Shown piece by piece: positions 44,983 to 55,949 of a DNA stretch of 64,000 nt. Position 1 is the first letter of the stretch. Every line of letters begins with the position of its first letter. This DNA is from Kingdonia uniflora (lineage: Eukaryota; Streptophyta; Magnoliopsida; Ranunculales; Circaeasteraceae). The translations under genes were made by a program, and so were the position numbers. The DNA lies in NCBI GenBank assembly GCA_014058105.1, contig JACGCM010000447.1, positions 1-64,000 of the forward strand, written 5' to 3'. The notes under the pieces were generated by a model. The model made no database searches and had not been told where the DNA came from. It saw only the letters and a list, made by a program, of their open reading frames with translations.

Positions 44983-45957
44983 TAAATGACAATATCATTT
45001 ACAAGTAATATTCACCATATGACTAGTACATACAAAAGCTGACCATAAGCAATCTCTAGCTAAGTATATCGACCAGATATACTTGCAAGTCTTGAAGCTT
45101 ATGCTTAGTTAATATAAGCCAATTTTTATTTGCCCAGTGAAAGTAAATTTTATTGAAGAAAGAAAAAAAGGATATGCGTGGAAACACAAAACCAGAAAAT
45201 ATCAAGCACATAAGTGAGCTCCAAAGATGAAACCCATTAGAAATAAACCTAAGTATAGACCTTCTAAGCTAGCTAAGAAGGCATACCCCAGAACTTGTTC
45301 CTTGGGCCAACTTGAATTACCTTGCCCTCTTCACAGTTTTGTGCCCAAAAGACCACGGCAGGTAATGCTATTACGTACAGAGATGTTTTGCTTCAAACTC
45401 CTAATGAGAGCGGCAAAGTCAACTAGAACTTGTTCGAAAATTTTAGATACACCAATGTCTTTGCAGACCTTTAAGACTCCTTCCTAAGAGGCAGAGATTC
45501 ACCATAACACCTATAAGATTTCTTCCTAACCCCTTGTGTTTGACTCTATTCGCAGGGATTGGGGCAATGGTTGACTTGTGAAAGTTGTTGTTGCTGCCCA
45601 TAATGCTTTGTGTTTTAGGAGAAAGGATGTTTGCAGCTAGCAAAGTATTTAGCTTTAAAGAATTTTTGTAATAAAAGCATCTGGTTCTGTAAGGAACTTC
45701 CAGGTATACTTGCCTAATTAGGCAACATTTTGGTAGTAGTGATCCCTGATGTTTAGGACGCTCCTCGTTCAGGGGCAGAGATTTCGCCCCAAGTTGTAAG
45801 AAGTGCTTTAGTGTTTCCAGTGTTGTTTATCCCCACCAGAAATCCATATTAAGGGTATTCAGCTTATGAAGAATATGTTTTGGCAGAAGAGCACTGAACA
45901 TTTGGTAAGTATAGGTATAGCAGAAGGAGAAAAAGTTCGGTCCTAAGCGCTTCGAAC
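44983..45957. other. Intergenic between element 1 and the foldback element
   Basis: Frames at 45227-45487 (plus) and 45643-45443 (minus) are short and unrecognised. The stretch is less AT-rich than its surroundings and could be an old gene fragment, but I cannot name a family. Confidence 0.4.
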
Positions 45958-46562
45958 CAAACTCTGTCCTAAGCGCTTCTCCATGAGACTTGTGTCCATT
46001 TTAACTCATGTAGTTAACCACAGTTAACCTCTATCATTAAGATCCTCCAAATTCCTTTAATCATGGAGATTTATATAATCATCCCTTAATTAGCTACACA
46101 GTTTCCTATTTTGAAAAAAACTCTCTCTAATATTTTTACAAAAATAGTTAACAAAATAAATTAATCAAACTAAAATCCATAAAATCTACCAAAAATATTT
46201 TACCTAGAAAAATATCACAAAGTACGAAGATCATTTGTCGGATATTGATGCAAAATTTCATGGAGACTTTATATTATTTTTTCTCTCTTTTTTTTGTTTT
46301 TTTTTTTGTAATGAGAATAGATTAGATTTCCCTCCTCTTTTTTTCTTTTTCGGAGAGAGAATATTTTTGTAGGAGTTTTTTTTGTCTCTGCGTGGGATAT
46401 ATTACTAGGTAAAATATTTGTGTATGTAATTAAGGGATGAGTAAATGATTCTCCATGATTAAAAGAATTTGGAAGATCTTAATGATAGAGTTTAACTATG
46501 GTTAACTACATAAGTTAAATAGACACATGTATCATGGAGAAGCGCCTAGGACGGAGTTTGGT
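45958..46562. mobile_element. Foldback/MITE-like element with inverted arms of about 180-200 bp
   Basis: accaaactctgtcctaagcg at the left pairs with accaaactccgtcctaggcg read from the right. Pairing continues inward through cttctccatga, gtagttaacca, ctatcattaagat, ccaaattc, ttttaatcatggaga and catcccttaatta. The centre (about 46140-46390) is AT- and T-rich without frames. No convincing target duplication was found, and a doubled tcctaagcgcttc at the left edge blurs that end. A Mutator-type MITE is likely. Confidence 0.75.
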
Positions 46563-46619
46563 CTTGTAATGGCCAAATTCCGTAAGCTCGAAATGGCTTG
46601 GAATTCGCTATCACACCAA

Positions 46620-47176
46620 TTAACCTGTAATAATATTTTAATGGGAAGTAAGAAATAAAATATGTGATTTTAGCGTGGAAAATCTCTGAATAGGTAAAAA
46701 ACCACGACCTCGTGTGGAGAATTTTTGCTGAAAGTATATTTATTGCTTGAGGCGGATATCTTATTACAAGTGATCTCTAAAAATAGAAATGCTTGAATAT
46801 TGTAACTAAGAAGTTTTGATGATTATCGAGAATCTAAAATAAATAGTTTCAAGATGATCTCTTGCATAATTTTTCTGGTCATTGTCTCTTTTGGAACTTT
46901 TTCTTTATATAGGCTTTCTCTGTAGCTATTCATTATGCTGAAGCGCGTTTTCCAAACAATGTGGTTAGTGGCGGTTGACCGAATAACTGACGAGTTCGCA
47001 GAAGACATGTATCTTTGACTGGATAAGGTTTTTCGGTTTAAGTTCGGCCCACGTTTTTAATCAGTTCATGGGGTAGGTTGGAATGTTGATTGGGGAAATG
47101 TGTTAAAAATGCGTGAGTCTGAGATGAAGGTAATTCAAACTAGGTGAGCTCGACTTTGGGTGAGATCGAGGGATAT
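46620..47176. repeat. LTR-like fragment related to the element 1 LTR
   Basis: 46670-46730 (tagcgtggaaaatctctgaa, then aaaaaaccacgacc) matches the element 1 LTR at 30620-30660 (tagcgtggaaaatccttgaa, aaaaaccacgacc). The remainder differs, so this is another family sharing a U3 block or an old relic. Limits are approximate. Confidence 0.45.
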
Positions 47177-48294
47177 GTCCTGATAGACATGTAATATTTA
47201 CGTGTACAACTCCTAAATTTATATCTACATAGTTATTTATTAAATAAATGTGACACTAATAGTGTTTTTGTTTATATTTACAGAAATCGGTCACAAGATA
47301 AACAAGTTGTACATTTTTCTGATTTTTAACAAAGAACAAGGGTGATGCACTCCAACAATGATTCTCATTTGAAGTTGTCAACCAAAGACCCATTCATGGA
47401 AGCCCATTGAAGAGAATTAAATATAAATATTATTCTCATGATTTGTAATATATATGCATGATTTTAGGCATTGTTTAGGGAATTTTATATTAATGGTGAT
47501 ATTTTGTAACCCTTCCTATACTCTATAAATAGGAGGGGAATCCCACCCATGAGAGATCATCTTGGAGAGTATAAATCAAAGTTCATAGGAATAAAAGTTA
47601 TTCTTTATCTTGTTCTTGTCTTTTAATTTTATCGTAGTAATAGTAGTATGACAATGATCAAAGGGATGAGTAACTAATCTTCTTAGCCAAGGCTAGAGGA
47701 AGCTTCACCCAATGTAGCCTTAGTGTAGATTATGTAACATAGTTAGAGTAATTACTTTCTCTTTATCTCGGAATATTGCATATTCGTATTCCTTCGTCCT
47801 ATACTTGACCATAGCTAGAATTAAGAAGAATAATGAATCTATGTTACCATCTTGTTGGACCATAACAAGATAGGTTAGGAACATGGAGAAGATAACATAA
47901 TCCATACTTATCAACCGGACCATGGTTGAGTAAGTTGGTTTATGGGTAGTTCCCAATTACTAAATCTCTTGTATCTTTTAATATATTGCATATACCCGAC
48001 CAAGGATATGCGATACGGGAACTCGTAATTTACTTTAATTATTTATGTTATCTAACGGTTAAAAAGGGTGGAATGGAATCGATGCCTTGGTTTCTACTCC
48101 AATTTATCTTGTAATTTGTTTCGTTCTTCTTTTTATTTCAAAACCTACACAAACTCGTTGTTATTGGATAAAACTAGTAGCTCGAAGTATAATACGTACC
48201 ACAATTCTCTAGGGATACGACCCCGCTTACCCTTGTACTTAACGGTACACTGTGCACTTACAGGTCTTTTAAGACGTCGGTTCATAATCAATCA
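47177..48294 (+). repeat. Athila-like LTR
   Basis: It ends ...AATCAATCA, five bases before a textbook Athila primer site. The line gggatacgaccccgcttacc (48214-48233) is typical of Athila-group LTR ends. A TATA box (ctctataaatagg, 47521-47533) lies where the promoter should be. The left end is uncertain (TGTCCTGATAG at 47173 or nearby). No gag frame follows. Confidence 0.6.
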
Positions 48295-48300
48295 AGATTT

Positions 48301-48318
48301 TGGCCCCGTTGCCGGGGA
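48301..48318 (+). other. Primer-binding site, tRNA-Asp type
   Basis: TGGCCCCGTTGCCGGGGA differs by one base from TGGCGCCGTTGCCGGGGA, the site used by Athila-type elements. Confidence 0.8.
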
Positions 48319-48986
48319 CTTTAAATGTGCGTTTTATTTGAGTAGTTAGTTTTAAGCTGATTTTTCTTCATTTATCTTTCTTCTATCTTTCTTATTTCTC
48401 ATCCCTTTTTATTTTTTCCCCTACTCCTATTTCTTTTATCCTTTCATTTGTGATCTGCTAATACTTGCTAATACTTGGAACCAATAGTAATTGTTGCTTG
48501 GTGGTCGAGTGCACGTGGGTCAACATTGGGTTAGACTTAAGTGTAAAGCTGAATCGTTTAGCAATTGTTTAATCGAGAATTTTTTTGTGGGCCTTAATTC
48601 TTATCTTGATTAGATTATTTTATCTCCACCCAAATCTTACTTTACTAAGAAATGCTTAACTTTGAGGTGCTTGAAAAAAAAAAACCATTTTTTGCTGTGG
48701 GTCCAATGAACTTGAGTACGAGTTGCTTACGAGATTTAGCACCTGTTTTTAACGAGCTTTGGTTTACCTAGTGTTTACAAGTTAGTTTAACAAGTAAAGA
48801 AAAGCTTAACTTTGAGGTGCTTGATTTTAAAATGGTTGTGGGTCCAAAGAACTTGTAGGTTTATCACCAAGCCTCATTTTGTTTAATATTTGATCACTTG
48901 GTTTTGAACTTAAAGTTTTACCAGTGAGCACAAACTTGGGCAGAAACTTTAGTACGAGCTTTGTTTTTTTTTTTTTACTCGAGCAC
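48319..48986 (+). other. Leader of the Athila-like element, cut by element 2
   Basis: T-rich leader without open frame. The phrase gcttaactttgaggtgcttg occurs twice (about 48654 and 48804), each followed by a gtgggtccaa variant, an internal duplication of about 150 bp. The sequence breaks at the element 2 LTR start. Confidence 0.55.
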
Positions 48987-49341
48987 TGTAAGGGTTTATT
49001 TATAATCCTCGTACTAAGTCTGATATTCGAGCTCATATAGTTTGAGTAAACACACTGATAACCAACTAAGGATTGAGGGCAAGCAGATTGCAATGCAGAC
49101 TTCCTCATCTACAGTTCAAGGATATTGAAGCAGCCAGTAATATCGCATTGCAGGAGATACTAAGATATCCATCTACAGTTCGAACATCGTTAGAGTTCGT
49201 ATCTTCACCAACAGTTCAAAGTTACAGCTAAGGTCATCAAGAGATCTGTTATAAGATCAACAATTATCGGATAGCAAGACGTTACAAAAGACCTCATAAA
49301 CGACTCATCAAAACCTAATATTGTAACGTTCCTCATTAAAG
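48987..49341 (+). repeat. Truncated 5' LTR of element 2
   Basis: Starts TGTAAGGGTTTATTT and follows the reverse complement of the element 1 LTR up to attgtaacgttcctcatt. It then breaks into AT-rich filler with repeated words (aagaaaaatta; attcatttttc) to about 49455. The LTR TATA box and primer site are lost. Confidence 0.85.
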
Positions 49342-49454
49342 CAAATTAAGAAAAATTAAGAAAAAATTACCTTGATATTCATTTTTCGATCCAGCATTCA
49401 TATTCATTTTTCTTTTTTAAAGGATGGAAAATTAAGAAAAATTACCCAACGTCC

Positions 49455-50780
49455 TGCCTGACGCTGCTGAGGGAGTGATGGATTTGCAAACTACTATGCA
49501 AACAGAAACTGAACGATGAATAAAACTAGAAAAACAGCTCGTCAGCATGCAAAGCACAATCAGAGCACTTCAAAATCAATTAGCAGCAAATTCGAGACCA
49601 CAGAACGCTCTACCTATAACCTTGAGGGTATCAGTCCATGATCGCTTGGGAAATCGAGGCAAAAGTCCTACACTTCTTCAAATTCTGCAAGAACCAGCTC
49701 TACCTCAGGGTCACGTCAATCTATAATTACCCGCTTGAGCGATAATCGATATGCAACAACAAGAGGAACAGAACAGAGAAAAACCTTAAATTTTGGTCTA
49801 TAACCGCATGGGTGAAGCAATAGGAGAGCATAATCCACCAGGAGGAGAAACAACCAGATGAGCTGTCACGTCTCGACAACATCTCACTCTGGAACAGGTG
49901 GACAAATGCATCATGGAGTTGCTAGATGCTTAAATACTCACTGGAAGAAACAACTATACTAAATTACAGAAGAGTCCACTTGCACAAGAGTTACTAGACG
50001 AGGAAGTACCCACCAGGTTTTCACAGTCTGAAGATTCAGAAATACAAAGGGGGAGATCCTGTGGAGCACATTCAAGAATTTCAAGATTCTTTAGAACTGC
50101 ATTCGACGTCCAACCACATCCTCTGCCGCCTCTTTCCGACCAGTTTAAAGGGCAAACCTCTGCGATGGTTTCACACACTCAATGAAGGATCTATCTTTAC
50201 TTTCGAGCAACTTCGCGAACTATTTGTCAAGAATTATTCGCACAATAAAGACAAGGAGGAGAGTCTTTACTCTTTGTTTAGCTTCAAGCAGGAACCAGGA
50301 GAAAAATTGGAGACATTCACCAGGAAGTTTTTCGGATTAGCTCGAAAAATTGACAACCTCGACAAGAAAATCACCATCTCCGCTTTCACCAATGCTCTAC
50401 TCATGGATGGACGAGTCAAGGAGCACCGGGTCCTTAACAAGCAACTGACGTTAGAGGATATGATTGAGAAGGTCAATAAACTTTATTGACCCCGAACGAC
50501 TGACAACTTAGAAACTAAAACCTCAGTGCATCACTCTATCCACCAAAGACCATCTCAAAGAACGTGCTCACAACAACAGTAAAGACTATGGGGATGATAA
50601 GAAATGCTTCATGTTCTATGATGATCGAGCATGCCAAGGGTGAAAGAAATCAATTCCGTGCATATCACAGTTAACAACTACTCTTACAAACTTATTCCCG
50701 CTGCTTCAAAAGGATGAACTCTTCAGAAATGCTAACACTATTCTCCCCATACAGGGAAAGCCGTAGTATATTCACCACCT
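49455..50780 (+). pseudogene. gag of element 2
   Basis: Text aligned to element 1 gag begins LPDAAEGVMDLQTTMQ without its ATG. The main open block (50061-50489) reads MEHIQEFQDSLELHSTSNHI, LKGKPLRWFHTLNEGS and FTFEQLRELFVKNY. It ends at a stop near 50489, before the nucleocapsid zinc motif. Confidence 0.85.
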
Positions 50781-50819
50781 AATTCAACACCATGACACGG
50801 AGCGGTGTTTCACACTGAT

Positions 50820-51480
50820 ATTTCTTCTCCAGAGTATATTTGTACATGGTCAAATGCTGGAGTATATTGTTGACATAAAAAGTTACTAAGATGGCAGCTA
50901 CAAGACTGACGCCACGATAGTCCAAGTTGGCGAAACAAATGAAGAAAAACACTTGTACTTCATCGAGACTCAGACAGTCAACAACTTCAACAGATCCAAA
51001 CCTAGGCGCGTTGGATAATGCCATGATCTGACAATGGTAGACAAAGAAGCTCGTTTGTTGCCAAAATCTAGCAATCGACGAGTTGGGATTTCTTTCGAAG
51101 ACTGTGACGTTCGTCACGTCAACTATCCATACCACGATGCTCTCGTCATCATGTTAAAGATGAAGAACATAGTTCTACATATGATGATGGTAGATACCGG
51201 CAGCAGCATCGAACTATTATTCCAGAGCCCAGTCGATCAAATGGGCTTAGGAGATAAAGTCTAACCGAGTGACATCAATGACTCTAGATTCAACGGCTCT
51301 AAGGAAGAGCGCGTGGGGAAAATCACACTTCCCATCACAGCCGGGCCAGTCATACTTGACGTAGTTTTTTACGTCATCAATGCCAAATCCCGTTATCTGG
51401 GCATCATGGGATGACCATGGTTGCATAACGTGAAAGCTATTCCCTCCACATATCATCAGGCCTTATGATTCGACTGGAAA
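50820..51480 (+). pseudogene. Aspartic protease region of element 2
   Basis: The open block 51034-51264 contains MMMVDTGSSIELLFQSPVDQ with an intact D-T-G. Later text (CLHNVKAIPSTYHQ-like) has stops. A TAA follows GDKV at 51262. Confidence 0.8.
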
Positions 51481-51599
51481 GGAGGGATCTACGAAATCAA
51501 AAGAAGCCAGAAATTGGCTCGAGCTTGCGATAATACTATTTCTATTGAAGTTGAGCCAGCTACAATAGCTCCTGCATAGCAATTACAGCAGTCAATTCT

Positions 51600-52590
51600 A
51601 GCAGAACCTCAGTTGCCAAGCGTCGAACCAACAGAGTATGTCGAGATCAGTAGCGCGCAAAGCGAAACTCACATTGGAACTCTCTTGAGCACGAAGGAAT
51701 GCCCAAATCTCATACAATTCCTCACAGATAACAGTGACGTCTTTGCATGGACATTTATTGAAATGCCAGGGATCGATCCAGCTATGGCATGCCACAAGCT
51801 AGAGCTGAAGGATAAAACAAAACCGGTCAAACAAAAGCAACAAACTCTAGCACCTAAACTGTGAGACAAAGTGAATAAGGAGTTCGACAAATTGATTGAG
51901 GTCGGTTTTATTCGTAAAACTATTTATCTGGACTGGATCTCGAACATTGTTGCAGCCCCAAAGAAGAATGGCAAGATCAGAGTCTGCGTTGATTTCACAG
52001 ATCCCAACCGATACACTCCGAAAGATAGCTTTCCACTATCAATCATTAACCATCTACTCGATTCTACAGCAGGGCACGAGCTGCTCTCTATGTGGACGCT
52101 ATATTAGGATATAATCAGATACTATTTTTTCCTGAAGATCAAGACAAGACTACGTTCATCACTGAACAAGGTCTATATTACTATAAAGTCATGCCTTTCG
52201 GCCTGAAAAATGCCAGCGCTACCTATCAGAGATTGATGACACAAATGTTCAAAGACCATCTCGATAAAACAATGGAGGTCTACATTGACGATATGCTCTA
52301 CAAAAGTCTCAAGAAAGAGGACCATCCAGCAGATTTACAAACAACTTTTGAGATTTTGTGATCTTACAAGATGCAGTTAAATCCTAATAAATGCCAGTTC
52401 GGGGTATAATCCAGAAAGTTTTTGGGACATCTAATTAGCAAAAGTGGCATTGAAGCTGGCCCATCACGCATACGAGCTCTCTTGGCTATGCCTTCACCAA
52501 AGACAAAAAAGAATGTTCAGAAGCTAACTGGGATGATTGTAGTACTCAATAGATTTGTATCTAAATCATGAGACTGATGTTGACCTTTAT
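51600..52590 (+). pseudogene. Reverse transcriptase of element 2
   Basis: Reads MPGIDPAMACHKLELKDKTK, DKLIEVGFIRKTIYLDWISN, KNGKIRVCVDFTDPNRYTPK, a frameshift near 52090, then GLYYYKVMPFGLKNASATYQ and VYIDDMLYKSLKKEDH. The catalytic YIDD is present. Stops at 51862 and 52359 and one shift disable it. Confidence 0.85.
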
Positions 52591-52619
52591 TCAATCTGTT
52601 AATACAGGGTACATTACGT

Positions 52620-53100
52620 GAAAAACCAAAGAAAGATTCAGAGATCGAATGGATAAATAAATGTGAAGCGGCTTTCCTCGAACTCAAAAGTTATTTGGGC
52701 AAACCACCAATTATGAGCACACCAGTAGATGGAGAAGAACATACAGTATACCTAGCCATCACAGATACATCTCTCCGCTCCGTTCTTCTCCGACTCGACG
52801 AAAAGACTGAGAAACCAGTCTATTTTATTAGCAAGTCTCTGACTTCCGCTGAAACAAGATACACCAAGATCGAGAAGCTTCTTCTAGTTCTCCTCTATAC
52901 ATCACATAAATTGAAGCAGTATTTCCAACCTCATACTATTCGGGTCTTGATAAACTATCCACTCCGCGAAATCTTATCCAAGCGCAAAAAATCATGACGT
53001 ATTCAGCAATGGTCAGTAACACTCGGGGAACACAATATATATTTCGAACCACGTCACTCCAAAAAAGGTCAAGTTGTAGTTGAATTTCTAGCAGACTATC
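52620..53100 (+). pseudogene. RNase H of element 2
   Basis: MGKPPIMSTPVDGEEHTVYL, AITDTSLRSVLLRLDEKTEK and VYFISKSLTSAETRYTKIEK run open for 100 codons, ending at a stop (52995) after LSKRKKS. Confidence 0.8.
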
Positions 53101-53189
53101 CAGTAGATGATCCGGATTGGGAAGAAGATTTTATTGGTAAAATAGATGAACCATTCATAGAACAGTCCGAAGATAAATCAGATTGGATA

Positions 53190-53660
53190 ACAAAGAAAGG
53201 CTGGCAACTTTTGACTGACAGACCAGCCGGATCAGGAATTAGAATTGTCCTTATTACCCCTTCCAATGATCAGCTCGAAAAATCTATTCGCCTCAATTTT
53301 GAAGCAACCAATAATAAAGTAGAATATGATGCATTAATTTATGGCTTGGACATGGCATTTTCACTGGGCGTAACAGAGCTCTCTGCCTACATAGATTCAT
53401 TACTAATCGTCAACCATTGCACAGGCGTATATCAAACCAATGGGAGAATGGTCGACTATGCTGCTGCAGTGGTCGAACGAATGGACAAATTTCAGAAAAT
53501 TTCTATGGAGTACTTTCCATAGGGAGAAAATCAACATTCAGATGCGCTCGATTACCTTGCTGGTGTCCTTGGATCAGAAGATCGTTACTTAAAAATCAAC
53601 ATCATTTCTAACCCCAACATTAATTCCATCATGTCCAACACCGTTAATACTGAGGGCAGC
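53190..53660 (+). pseudogene. Second RNase H of element 2
   Basis: Reads GWQLLTDRPAGSGIRIVLIT, NNKVEYDALIYGLDMAFSLG and AYIDSLLIVNHCTGVYQTNG, parallel to 40439-39795. The conserved glutamate is kept (VEYDAL). A TAG ends the block at 53520. Confidence 0.75.
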
Positions 53661-53699
53661 AAGGAGATCGAAGATGATTTGAGATAGCCATTCATTTCA

Positions 53700-54927
53700 T
53701 ACATCGGACCTCAAAATAAATTTGACGGTTCACTTCTAGAGGATCCTACAGAACGACAGAGATTAATTGACAATGCTCGAAGATATATTGTTCATGACAA
53801 TCTCCTATACAAAATTTCAGTCACTGGTCCGTACCTTCTTTGTCTCTCTGACAAAGAAGCACAGTAGTTCTTGCACAATCTACACGAAGGCACGTGCGGA
53901 TCCCATGCAGCAGGACGTTCTCTTATAAACACAAATTTAACTCAAGGAATGTTTTTGCCTAAGATGAAAGCACAGACAATCAAATATGCTCGTAAATGTG
54001 ATACTTGTCAACGGCATGGCCCTAAAATACGGGCTCCAGCACTCGAACTACATTCAAGCCAAGTCACTTGGCCATTCAGACGATGAGTGCTCGATCTCGT
54101 AGGAGAGTTTCCTCCAGCACCAGGAAAATGAAACATTTGTTGGTCGCTATAGATTACTTCACTAAATGGGTAGAAGCAGTCCTATTATACCAAACACGAG
54201 AAGAAGTAGGCATCAGATTTATATGGGAGAACATTATTATTTAGTTCGGCAGCCACATCTTATCAGAATTGATAATGGACCGCAGTTCGTTGGCTCCAAA
54301 ATCGGGGAATTTCTCAATGAGCACAACATCATTCATTCCCCATCCAATCCTTATTATCCACAAGGAAACGGACAAGTTGAGATTACTAATCGAACTATTG
54401 TGAGCGGCGTCAAGAAGTGTTTAGGCGACAAAAAGGGTAACTGGGTGAACGAGCTACCACACGTACTCTAGGCCTGCCAAACAACTCCCAGAACAGTAAC
54501 AGGCTGTACTCTATTCTTACTAGCCTACGTGTCTGAAGCCATCATTCCCACTCAATATCATCATCCAGTACATGATCACGTGATGATAGATGAAGAAAAC
54601 AAATTTCAGATCGCATGCAATCTGAATTTGATCGCAGAAACACGTGAAAAATCCATTGTTAATCTGGGAAGATATCAACTTGCTTTGTCCCGATCCTATA
54701 ACAAGCACGTTCAACACCGAGAATTCAAAGTTAAAGACCTCGTTCTCAGAGAAATCCCACAACATCGCAAAGTACTTAATGCTAGAAAGTTAGCAGACAA
54801 TTGGGAATGTCCTTTTATCATAACTGACACAAGTGGTTTAGGATCCTATGATCTCAGTACACATGAAGGCATACCTATACATAATCCATGGAATACCCGC
54901 CGACGATTGAAGCTGTATCGAAGATAG
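53700..54927 (+). pseudogene. Integrase of element 2
   Basis: The zinc domain LHNLHEGTCGSHAAGRSL with CDTCQRHGPKIRAP starts near 53871. A stop (TGA, about 54084) and a shift follow. IDNGPQFVGSKIGEFLNEHN, YYPQGNGQVEITNRTI and WVNELPHVL lie in 54166-54471. The C-terminal block (54529-54927) ends RRRLKLYRR. AATAAA at 54954-54959 is a possible polyadenylation signal just after the stop. Confidence 0.85.
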
Positions 54928-55070
54928 AAATAATGTAACATCATATATTACTTAATAAAGTATTTTTTCATCATCATCTCGCAAGTCTATTCAATTCAGC
55001 ATTCTACCTATCTCCGTATGGTTCTCTCAGTTCGACCTATACTGGAGAATTACTACAACAATTACTGCAA

Positions 55071-55700
55071 CATAGCTCTTCAAGTATACACGCTGTCCCG
55101 AGGGTCGCTTATTAAGTCAATCAATTCGACTTGGCTGAGACACGCTATACAGCTATTCAACATTCAATATATCTCATTACGGTCGCTTATTGATACGCTC
55201 AATTCGACCTGTAACTAAGACTTACAACATAGCTCTTCAGGTATACATGCTGTCTCGAGGGTCGCTTATTAAGTCAATCAATTCAACCTGACAGAGACAC
55301 GCTATACAACTATTCAACATTCAATATATCTTATTACGGTTGCTTATTGATGCGCTCAATTTGACCTGTAACTGAGACCTACAACATAGCTCTTCAAGTA
55401 TACACGCTGTCCCGAGGGTCGCTTATTGAGTCAATCAATTCGACCTGGCAGAGACAAACTATACAGTTATTCAATATCCAATATTTCTCATTACAGTTGC
55501 TTATTGATACGCTCAATTTGACCTATAACTGGGACTTGCAGCATAGCTTTTCCAGTATCCAAGCTCTCCCGAGGGTCGCTTATTGCTTTGTTCAATTCGA
55601 CCTGGCTGAGACTTGTCATACAGCTATTTAATATTCAATATTTCTCATCACGGTCGCTTATTGATGCACTCAATTTGACCTTTAACTGAGACATACATTA
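55071..55700. repeat. 157-bp tandem repeat in the convergent spacer of element 2
   Basis: catagctctt recurs at 55071, 55228, 55385 and, as catagctttt, 55542: an exact 157-bp period and four copies. Each unit contains two half-units with gtcgcttattga and ctcaattcgacc words. It lies between integrase (to 54927) and the accessory gene end (55950), the position of the 146-bp repeat of element 1. It shares words with that repeat but has a different period. Confidence 0.9.
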
Positions 55701-55949
55701 TTATATCAGCAAACAAACATCAATTTACGGTTGATTATTGACTTGTTCAATTCGATCTATACATAAGAGAATACAGCATTATTGCAATCATATATCCCGA
55801 TATATCTCCATATGATTGTTTATTGGCTTACCCAATTCGACCATACATAGAGATAACAAAACAAAGACTTTTTTCTAATCAACATTTGATATTTTTTCTA
55901 TAGCAAAGACATATTTACACTCTGTCTGACTACAATATAAGCAATTTAA

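Noticed and set aside
45227..45487. Possible plastid or photosystem-related gene
   Set aside because: Both strands were read and some phrases looked familiar, but no family signature held up.
46626..47176. Complete solo LTR
   Set aside because: No matching target duplication or clear TG...CA pair was found, so only a fragment is claimed.
47720..47956. 78-codon minus frame
   Set aside because: Lies inside the Athila-like LTR, with no domain and poor codon character.
55018..55218. 66-codon frame in the 157-bp repeats
   Set aside because: Tandem non-coding repeats, and the frame does not recur from unit to unit.
55071..55700. CRISPR-like array
   Set aside because: Units are directly tandem without unique spacers, 157 bp long, and lie in a plant retrotransposon.
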